DNA of 5,888 nt from NCBI GenBank assembly GCA_027043685.1, contig JALUFI010000021.1, forward strand, positions 1 through 5,888, written 5' to 3'. The notes under the pieces were generated by a model, which worked only from the letters and a program-made list of their open reading frames with translations, did not search any database and had not been told where the DNA came from. Shown here one piece after another: positions 1 through 4,188 of this stretch; the first letter of the stretch is position 1; each line of letters opens with the position of its first letter. Source of the DNA: Pyrodictiaceae archaeon. Lineage in GTDB: Archaea; Thermoproteota; Thermoprotei_A; Sulfolobales; Pyrodictiaceae. A program made the position numbers and the translations under genes.

Positions 1-7
1 CCCCTGG

Positions 8-50
8 AGCATGCACGGGCGCATCGGCTTGTGAACCGTCAATGCATGCT
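8..50. repeat. 8-bp inverted repeat AGCATGCA / TGCATGCT
   Basis: AGCATGCA (8-15) is the exact reverse complement of TGCATGCT (43-50), with 27 bases between. Each arm also contains the palindrome GCATGC. The loop has a small CGG/CCG pairing around GTGAA. I tested it as a tRNA anticodon arm and it does not fit. A transcribed stem-loop or a protein site are both possible. Confidence 0.45.
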
Positions 51-66
51 ATAGGTTGAGCCCCCA

Positions 67-109
67 GAGGCCCCTGAGGCCAAGGCTCATGCGGCCATGC
101 AGGGGCCTC
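67..109. repeat. 10-bp inverted repeat, possible stem-loop
   Basis: GAGGCCCCTG (67-76) pairs perfectly with CAGGGGCCTC (100-109). The 23-base loop can form an inner 4-bp GGCC/GGCC stem (78-81 with 93-96). In RNA this would be a very stable hairpin, perhaps the terminator of a gene left of the window. There is no T-run after it on the + strand, so a standard archaeal U-tract terminator is not shown. Confidence 0.5.
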
Positions 110-131
110 CCCCGGGAGAGCCCCTGGGGGT

Positions 132-150
132 TGGGCCCATGCGCGGCCCA
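132..150. repeat. 6-bp inverted repeat TGGGCC / GGCCCA
   Basis: TGGGCC (132-137) and GGCCCA (145-150) are exact complements around a 7-base loop (CATGCGC). It lies just upstream of the AT-rich promoter candidate, so it could be an operator or simply part of the GC-rich spacer. A chance match is not excluded in DNA of this composition. Confidence 0.3.
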
Positions 151-160
151 TCGCCCAGGC

Positions 161-170
161 TATTAATACT
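161..170 (+). promoter_or_regulatory. Candidate TATA box for the phosphoesterase gene
   Basis: TATTAATACT is the only clearly AT-rich stretch before the first gene and stands out against very GC-rich surroundings. An archaeal TATA box there would put the transcription start near 188-192. That leaves a leader of about 60 bases carrying the Shine-Dalgarno at 235-241. The BRE upstream is not obvious. Confidence 0.4.
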
Positions 171-234
171 CATAGCCCATAGTCTTTGTCAAAAAGCAGT
201 CCCTTGGATACGCTCAGCGCAGCAACTGCTAACC

Positions 235-241
235 GGAGGTG
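235..241 (+). promoter_or_regulatory. Shine-Dalgarno GGAGGTG that decides the start
   Basis: GGAGGTG matches the archaeal anti-Shine-Dalgarno (…CACCUCC) fully. It ends 9 bases before the GTG at 251. The in-frame GTG at 239 lies inside this motif and could not be served by it. The site therefore favours 251 as the true start. Confidence 0.75.
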
Positions 242-250
242 GTTCTAGGC

Positions 251-919
251 GTGCCTCGCCTCCTCGTGGTATCGGATATCCATGGCTCGGTTAGGAAGGC
301 CAAGGCGCTGGAGGAGGTTCGGCGCGACGTTACGGTTGCGGCGGGCGACCTCGCGGAGTGCGGCTCAGTTGACGAGGCCCTAGAGGTGCTGGATGTGCTT
401 GCCTCGCAGGGTGCTCCCGTCGTGTGGGTGCCAGGTAACTGTGACGACCCCCGCCTCGCCTCCATAGACAAGCACTACAACATTCATGGCAGAAACGTGG
501 AGCTGGCGGGCCTTGTGTTCGCCGGCGCCGGGGGCTCTATACACACGCCGTTCGGCACGCCTTTCGAGTACAGCGACGAGGAGCTAGCAAGAATCCTAGA
601 GGAGGCGCTGGCCGGGGTAGAGCCCGGCTCCACCCGGCTCGTTCTCGTCGTCCACACCCCTCCTTACCGCAGCGGCCTCGACCGCGTCGCGGGAGGCGAA
701 TACGTCGGCAGCAAGAGCCTCCGCGGCGTCCTGCAGCGCTACAAGCCCCTTGCACTCGCGACCGGCCATATACACGAGGCATGGGGTGTTGCGGCCCCGG
801 AGGGAGTCCTCAGCGTCAACCCCGGGCCCCTAGGCCGCGGACACTACGCGATCATAGACATTGACCCAGAGGCTGGCGCGGTGCGCGCGAGGCTAGCAAG
901 ACTGCGGCAGAGCCCCTAG
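251..919 (+). CDS. Metallophosphoesterase (calcineurin-like fold), Icc/YfcE-related
   Basis: This is a 222-residue cytoplasmic phosphoesterase of the calcineurin-like superfamily, which hydrolyses phosphomono- or diesters at a two-metal site. All ligand motifs are present, counted from the GTG at 251: S-D9-I-H11-G, G32-D33, G62-N63-C64-D65, V-H135-T-P-P and G172-H173-I-H175, followed by N-P-G-P at 190-193. The GNCD variant and the short length resemble the archaeal 'predicted phosphoesterase related to Icc' group. The substrate cannot be told from sequence. An in-frame GTG at 239 would add four residues but overlaps the Shine-Dalgarno, and the protein from 251 begins directly with the first beta strand (PRLLVVSDIHG). 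There is no signal peptide or membrane segment. The gene has its own promoter candidate and is separated from the next gene by about 246 bases with strong hairpins, so it is probably monocistronic. Confidence 0.93.
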   Translation: MPRLLVVSDIHGSVRKAKALEEVRRDVTVAAGDLAECGSVDEALEVLDVLASQGAPVVWVPGNCDDPRLASIDKHYNIHGRNVELAGLVFAGAGGSIHTPFGTPFEYSDEELARILEEALAGVEPGSTRLVLVVHTPPYRSGLDRVAGGEYVGSKSLRGVLQRYKPLALATGHIHEAWGVAAPEGVLSVNPGPLGRGHYAIIDIDPEAGAVRARLARLRQSP

Positions 920-967
920 GAGCCTGAGGGCACGGCGCCCCTAAGCAATCCCAGCCAACTCCCCACA

Positions 968-1006
968 CCCCTCGAGGGGAGGGCTCCAGGGCCGCTCCCC
1001 GAGGGG
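968..1006. repeat. Strong stem-loop after the phosphoesterase gene
   Basis: Bases 968-973 (CCCCTC) pair with 1001-1006 (GAGGGG), and 976-981 (GGGGAG) pair with 995-1000 (CTCCCC). This gives 12 GC-rich pairs interrupted by a 2-base bulge (GA, 974-975). The loop can add GGC/GCC (982-984 with 991-993). The left arm region also contains the perfect 12-base palindrome CCCCTCGAGGGG (968-979). It lies 49 bases past the stop at 919. It could end that transcript or be part of a structured RNA. No U-tract follows. Confidence 0.55.
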
Positions 1007-1041
1007 TCGGCGAAGAGCGCTCACAGCACCGGGGCGCCGAC
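1006..1041. repeat. 7-bp inverted repeat GTCGGCG / CGCCGAC
   Basis: GTCGGCG (1006-1012) is the exact complement of CGCCGAC (1035-1041). The 22-base loop contains the 8-base palindrome GAGCGCTC (1015-1022). It abuts the 968-1006 stem-loop, sharing base 1006, so the two could stack into one folded unit of about 74 bases. Confidence 0.45.
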
Positions 1042-1116
1042 ACGCGTGGAGAGGCAGGGGAGACAACGCTCCCTAATTCTCTTAGCCTTGATTCGCGGGG
1101 GCTGCGGCGCTATCAC

Positions 1117-1123
1117 GTTATAA
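1117..1123 (+). promoter_or_regulatory. TATA-like box before the zinc-protein gene
   Basis: GTTATAA is an AT-rich hexamer-type element in GC-rich DNA with a good match to the crenarchaeal TATA consensus. Transcription would start near 1143-1148, some 15-20 bases before the first start codons (ATG 1159, GTG 1166). This fits a short-leader archaeal promoter and supports starting the zinc-protein gene at 1166 rather than at the internal GTG 1223. Confidence 0.5.
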
Positions 1124-1165
1124 GGGGTTGCTGCCTGGGCTGCGGCGCTCCCCTGGGGATGTGTC

Positions 1166-1417
1166 GTGTCCACTGCGGGGCTGAAGGGAATCAACGCGGC
1201 CGGCCATCGTGGCTGGGTAACCGTGAAGTGCAGGATATGCGCTACTAAGCTGGACACAACGCTAGACATCGTATACGTTTGCCCCCACTGCAGGGAGAAG
1301 TACGACGCCTACTTCTGCGCCGCAGATGCGAGGAGGCTCCACTACCGCTGCCCGTTCTGTGGCCGCCGCCTAGAACTGATAACACCATGGGTTGCCGAGC
1401 GCCGTTCGAGGAGCTGA
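1166..1417 (+). CDS. Small multi-CxxC zinc-binding protein
   Basis: The 83-residue protein has three CxxC pairs (C22/C25, C39/C42, C62/C65) plus C51 and H59. That is enough ligands for two zinc sites: C22, C25, C39, C42 and probably C51, H59, C62, C65. The pattern K-C-R-I-C … V-C-P-H-C … Y-R-C-P-F-C-G is typical of archaeal zinc ribbons, which bind nucleic acids or proteins. I cannot name the family. The GTG at 1166 is the first start after an in-frame stop at 1121 and sits well behind the TATA-like box. An internal GTG at 1223 would give a compact 64-residue form beginning M-K-C-R-I-C. Residues 2-19 have no zinc motif, while a different frame over the same bases does (see findings), so the N-terminus is uncertain. 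The next gene begins 58 bases downstream, with the ligase after that, suggesting a shared transcript. Confidence 0.75.
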   Translation: MSTAGLKGINAAGHRGWVTVKCRICATKLDTTLDIVYVCPHCREKYDAYFCAADARRLHYRCPFCGRRLELITPWVAERRSRS

Positions 1418-1475
1418 AGACCCGCGGTGCGGCACCAGCCGCGTCCATGAGTCTCCTTTCCGCGGGGCGGCCCGG

Positions 1476-1973
1476 ATGAGGCGTGCAAGGGTACCACCGG
1501 CACCCGTTCTACCCGAGGTGGAGGAGGCCGGGCCCGCCCGCGCCTACTGGTTCGAGAACTTCCGCCGCGTCCTCCTAATCCCCGACGGCAGCTGCCTGGT
1601 AATCAGCATTGACTTGCACCGAGTCCTCGACCAGGCGCCGGACACGGTGGAGTGGGGCCTGGGGATAGGCGGTGTGCGGCTGGGCTACCTGCCGCTGAGG
1701 GACGCGCCCAGCTGCTGCGGGGCCGGTGCCGCAGAGGCGGTGGCGGTCGTGCTCTCGGCCGGGGAGCGCTTGGAGCTGATAAGCGCGCGGCTGAGGTACT
1801 GCGGCGTAAGTCTCGGCGATGCAGGCAGGGACGAGGTGTGGCGGCTCTACCGCAGCCTCGTGGAGAAGCTGGAGGGCCGCGACCCCGAGGAGGAGCCCCT
1901 ACGCGTCCCGGAGCCCGTTGAGGCGGTTTACGAGACGAGACTGGCGGCGGGTAGGCGTAGACCCCGGAGCTAG
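1476..1973 (+). CDS. Uncharacterised 165-residue protein upstream of DNA ligase
   Basis: I do not recognise this protein. From ATG 1476 it has a Pro-rich N-terminus (residues 6-13), then a likely alpha/beta core: an aromatic start (Y24-W-F-E-N-F), a beta strand V-L-L-I-P-D-G-S-C-L-V-I-S (32-44), and a segment L-E-L-I-S-A-R-L-R-Y-C-G (99-110). After that comes a helix, D-E-V-W-R-L-Y-R-S-L-V-E-K-L (119-132). The tail is charged and ends in basic residues (R160-R-R-P-R). Cysteines at 40, 80, 81 and 109 do not form a CxxC site. There is no signal peptide or membrane helix. Codon third positions are strongly G/C, as expected of a real gene here. An in-frame ATG at 1392 would add 28 residues overlapping the zinc-protein gene. 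That extension looks like out-of-frame translation, so I prefer 1476, with a weak GGGGCGG five bases ahead. It sits 58 bases after the zinc protein and 54 before the ligase. Confidence 0.7.
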   Translation: MRRARVPPAPVLPEVEEAGPARAYWFENFRRVLLIPDGSCLVISIDLHRVLDQAPDTVEWGLGIGGVRLGYLPLRDAPSCCGAGAAEAVAVVLSAGERLELISARLRYCGVSLGDAGRDEVWRLYRSLVEKLEGRDPEEEPLRVPEPVEAVYETRLAAGRRRPRS

Positions 1974-1980
1974 ATAAATC
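1973..1980 (+). promoter_or_regulatory. TATA-like element before DNA ligase
   Basis: GATAAATC overlaps the last base of the upstream stop codon and is AT-rich in GC-rich surroundings. A start site about 25 bases on (near 2000) would leave a leader of some 28 bases to GTG 2028. It may allow the ligase to be transcribed independently of the two small genes before it. Confidence 0.35.
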
Positions 1981-2027
1981 CATAGAGAGAAGCAACTACC
2001 TAAGCACTCTCTCCGGGGCGTCGAGTC

Positions 2028-3845
2028 GTGCCTATGCCCTTCTCCGTGCTAGCCGAGACATTCGAGAAGATTGAAAGGGTTACGTCGAGGACCCAGATGC
2101 TCCTATACCTAGTCGAGCTGTTCAAGAAGACGCCGCCCGACGTCGTGGACAAAGTAGTCTACTTCATCCAGGGCAAGCTCTGGCCGGACTGGAAGGGGCT
2201 CCCCGAGCTGGGCGTGGGCGAGAAGCTCCTCATAAAGGCGGCCTCGATAGCCCTCCACGTGCCCGAGCACGAGCTGGAGATGCTCGCCAAGAAGCTGGGC
2301 GACATAGGCAGGGCAATAGAGATGATAAAACAAGAGAAGATGAAGAAGGGTGCGGCGGCACCCGGCCTCCTCGCTTTCATAAAGAAGCCGGGCCAGCAGA
2401 GCCAGTCAACGCTAACCGTGGAGAAGGTCTACGAAACCCTGGCCAAGATAGCGATGGCGCAAGGCGAGGGCAGCAGGGAGATAAAGCTCAAGCTCCTGGC
2501 CGGCCTCCTTGCCGAGGCGAGCCCGAAGGAGGCCAAGTACATAGCGAGGTTCGTTGAGGGGAGACTCCGACTGGGCGTGGGCGACGCTACGATAATGGAG
2601 GCACTCGCCGTCGTCTATGCAGGCAGTGCAGCTATGAGGAACGTAATTGAGAGAGCCTACAACCTCCGAGCAGACCTAGGCATGATAGCAAAAATACTCG
2701 CCACACAGGGCATAGAGGCGTTGAAGAACGTTAAGCCTGAAGTGGGGATACCAATAAGGCCTATGCTAGCCGAGCGCCTCAACGATCCAGCCGAGATACT
2801 CAAGAAGCTAGGCGGACGCGCCCTAGTCGAATACAAGTACGACGGCGAGAGAGCCCAGATACACAAGAAGGGCGAGAAGATATGGATATTCTCAAGGCGC
2901 CTCGAGAACATAACCCACATGTACCCCGACGTAGTACAGATGGCGCGCGAAGGCATAAAGGCCGAGGAAGCAATAGTCGAGGGAGAAATAGTAGCGATAG
3001 ACCCCGACACCGGCGAGCTAAGGCCCTTCCAGGTCCTCATGAGGCGTAGGAGGAAACACGACGTCCACGTAGCTATGGAGGAGATACCCGTAGCAGTATT
3101 CCTCTTCGACACTGTTTACGTGAACGGCGAGGACCTCACAGTCAAGCCGCTCCCAGTGAGGCACAACATGCTCGAGAACATAGTTGAGCGGAGCGACCGT
3201 TGGCAGCTGGCCAAGGGAATAGTAACCTCCAGCCCAGAGGAGCTGGAGAAGTTCTTCCTCCAGGCAATCGAGGATGGAGCAGAGGGCGTGATGGCGAAGG
3301 CGATGCACGACAAGAGCATCTACCAGGCAGGCGCAAGGGGCTGGCTATGGATAAAGTACAAGCGCGACTACAAGTCAGAGATGACCGACACGGTCGACCT
3401 CGTCGTCATAGGCGCGTTCTACGGCCGCGGCCGCCGCGCAGGCAAGTACGGCGCACTGCTGATGGCGGCTTACGACCCCGACACAGACACCTTCAAGAGC
3501 GTCTGCAAGGTCGGCAGCGGCTTCACCGACGAGGACCTAGAGAGGCTCAACGACATGCTGAAGCCATACATAAGGCAGACAAAGCACCCAAGGGTGGACA
3601 GCCAGATGAAGCCAGACGTCTGGGTCGAGCCGGCGCTCGTGGCCGAGATAATTGGCGCAGAGCTGACCCTCAGCCCGATACACACCTGCTGCTACGGCTG
3701 GGTAAAGCCAGGCGCAGGCATATCAATAAGGTTCCCAAGGTTCATACGCTGGAGGCCCGACAAGAGCCCAGAGGATGCAACCACAACCAAAGAACTCTAC
3801 GAGATGTACATGAGGCAGCTGAAGAAGATAGAGGAGAAAGCGTAG
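2028..3845 (+). CDS. lig: ATP-dependent DNA ligase (archaeal Lig1 type)
   Basis: The enzyme seals 5'-phosphate/3'-OH nicks through an enzyme-AMP intermediate, joining Okazaki fragments and finishing repair. The 605-residue length is normal for crenarchaeal ligases. Domains: an N-terminal helical DNA-binding domain (about 1-240, with F-I-Q-G-K-L-W-P-D-W at 46-55), the adenylation domain (about 241-435) and an OB-fold (about 440-600). Motif I is K270-Y-D-G-E-R275, K270 being the AMP-accepting lysine. Also visible are S-R-R-L-E-N (289-294), V-E-G-E-I (318-321), F-L-F-D-T-V-Y (358-364), E419-G-V-M-A-K424, W-L-W-I-K443-Y-K445 and the C-terminal motif R-F-P-R-F-I-R-W-R-P-D-K (568-579). A hydrophobic stretch at 111-118 resembles a PCNA-binding box without its Gln. 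GTG 2028 is about 10 bases after GGGG and gives M-P-M-P-F. ATG 2034 is the alternative. No catalytic residue is missing. It converges with the antiporter gene. Confidence 0.97.
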   Translation: MPMPFSVLAETFEKIERVTSRTQMLLYLVELFKKTPPDVVDKVVYFIQGKLWPDWKGLPELGVGEKLLIKAASIALHVPEHELEMLAKKLGDIGRAIEMIKQEKMKKGAAAPGLLAFIKKPGQQSQSTLTVEKVYETLAKIAMAQGEGSREIKLKLLAGLLAEASPKEAKYIARFVEGRLRLGVGDATIMEALAVVYAGSAAMRNVIERAYNLRADLGMIAKILATQGIEALKNVKPEVGIPIRPMLAERLNDPAEILKKLGGRALVEYKYDGERAQIHKKGEKIWIFSRRLENITHMYPDVVQMAREGIKAEEAIVEGEIVAIDPDTGELRPFQVLMRRRRKHDVHVAMEEIPVAVFLFDTVYVNGEDLTVKPLPVRHNMLENIVERSDRWQLAKGIVTSSPEELEKFFLQAIEDGAEGVMAKAMHDKSIYQAGARGWLWIKYKRDYKSEMTDTVDLVVIGAFYGRGRRAGKYGALLMAAYDPDTDTFKSVCKVGSGFTDEDLERLNDMLKPYIRQTKHPRVDSQMKPDVWVEPALVAEIIGAELTLSPIHTCCYGWVKPGAGISIRFPRFIRWRPDKSPEDATTTKELYEMYMRQLKKIEEKA

Positions 3846-3943
3846 CCAGCCCCTCCCGGTAAACCCAGTAACCCCCAGCACCGCTCCCTGCAAGAACAGC
3901 TAGGCGGCAATGAGGACTACCCGGCAAGTAGGAGCCCCCGGCA

Positions 3944-3957
3944 GCGGGCAAGCCCGC
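3944..3957. terminator. Small hairpin downstream of DNA ligase
   Basis: GCGGG (3944-3948) pairs with CCCGC (3953-3957) around a CAAG tetraloop. The full inverted repeat is GCGGGC/GCCCGC. It lies about 100 bases after the ligase stop. It could stabilise the 3' end of the mRNA, but no U-tract follows, so the terminator label is tentative. Confidence 0.25.
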
Positions 3958-4067
3958 GCACGGGCGATGACTGGTCAGAGTTTCGCCGAGCCGCACAACC
4001 CCCTCGGGGCACAGTCAAGCTAAAACCGGGCACAGGGCTAGCATCCCTACCCTCTACTTGGCGGGCT

Positions 4068-4100
4068 TCACCGCCCCTAGAGCCTGCGGCGGGGCGGTGA
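4068..4100. terminator. Perfect 10-bp stem-loop between convergent genes
   Basis: TCACCGCCCC (4068-4077) is the exact complement of GGGGCGGTGA (4091-4100), with a 13-base loop. It is the strongest uninterrupted stem in the gap. It lies 89 bases past the antiporter stop and, as the minus strand is read, is followed by a TTTT at 4025-4022. A bidirectional terminator or transcript-end stabiliser is the simplest reading. A non-coding RNA element is an alternative. Confidence 0.4.
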
Positions 4101-4131
4101 CGAAGAACCCCCATGTCACCCCCACCGCTCG

Positions 4132-4153
4132 AGCCCCTCTTGCTGCAGGGGCT
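4132..4153 (-). terminator. 7-bp stem-loop just past the antiporter stop
   Basis: AGCCCCT (4132-4138) pairs exactly with AGGGGCT (4147-4153) around an 8-base loop. It lies about 36 bases downstream of the antiporter stop on the minus strand. It is a reasonable 3'-end hairpin, though no T-run follows it immediately. Confidence 0.35.
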
Positions 4154-4160
4154 GTGAGAG

Positions 4161-4182
4161 GGGGCCGGCGCTTCGGAGCCCC
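4161..4182 (-). repeat. GC-rich hairpin next to the antiporter stop
   Basis: GGGG (4161-4164) pairs with CCCC (4179-4182), and CCG (4165-4167) pairs with CGG (4174-4176), with two unpaired bases (4177-4178) on one side and a 6-base loop. It begins 7 bases past the stop codon on the minus strand and stacks beside the 4132-4153 hairpin. Confidence 0.3.
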
Positions 4183-4188
4183 GCTGCG

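Larger units (their letters stand above)
1..238. other. Left intergenic flank, no gene supported
   Basis: I find no coding region here that resembles a protein. The only longer open frame, starting near 97, runs into the metallophosphoesterase gene in another frame and gives a low-complexity Pro/Gly/Arg peptide. The stretch holds three perfect inverted repeats (8-50, 67-109, 132-150), a run of C/G-rich blocks, an AT-rich element around 161-170 and a Shine-Dalgarno at 235-241. The left part may be the terminator or leader zone of a gene lying beyond the window edge, and the right part is the promoter and leader of the next gene. Confidence 0.6.
3846..4188. other. Convergent intergenic region, hairpin-rich, no gene seen
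   Basis: These 343 bases separate the 3' ends of the ligase (+) and antiporter (-) genes. I looked for tRNA, C/D-box RNA, SRP RNA and RNase P RNA signatures and found none. No open frame gives a convincing protein. Four inverted repeats lie here (3944-3957, 4068-4100, 4132-4153, 4161-4182), three of them clustered near the antiporter stop. A TTTT run for the minus strand lies at 4022-4025, just past this cluster as that strand is read. The region probably holds terminators for both genes, and a structured RNA is possible. Confidence 0.6.

Noticed and set aside
21..50. Possible tRNA anticodon arm around CTTGTGAA
   Set aside because: The flanking stem fails after three pairs and no T-arm (GTTCRA) or acceptor stem can be found.
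1392..1475. Upstream ATG 1392 as the start of the unknown 165-residue protein
   Set aside because: The 28 extra residues overlap the zinc-protein gene and look like out-of-frame translation. ATG 1476 leaves a normal spacing.
1603..1995. 130-codon minus-strand open frame opposite the unknown 165-residue gene
   Set aside because: The product is Pro/Arg/Ser-rich with no recognisable fold. The + frame shows better codon third-position bias and fits the gene order.
2657..3112. 151-codon minus-strand open frame inside the ligase gene
   Set aside because: It is opposite the adenylation domain including motif I. The product is Ser/Ile-rich antisense translation with no start signals.
3200..3862. 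A 220-codon open frame on + overlapping the 3' third of the ligase gene in another frame
   Set aside because: Its product is a low-complexity Arg/Gly/His-rich shadow with no domain, and the ligase frame over the same bases contains conserved motifs IV-VI.
3910..4023. 37-codon + frame in the convergent gap, with GGCGG a few bases before its ATG
   Set aside because: No promoter, no recognisable motif, and its sequence overlaps hairpin-forming DNA. Too short to support as a gene.
4097..4103. GTGACGA as a C-box of a C/D guide RNA (also GCGATGA near 3964)
   Set aside because: No D or D' box (CTGA) at suitable spacing, and each is one mismatch from the C-box consensus.
3846..4188. SRP RNA or RNase P RNA in the ligase/antiporter gap
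   Set aside because: The length is suggestive, but neither the SRP helix-8 core nor the conserved RNase P blocks appear on either strand.
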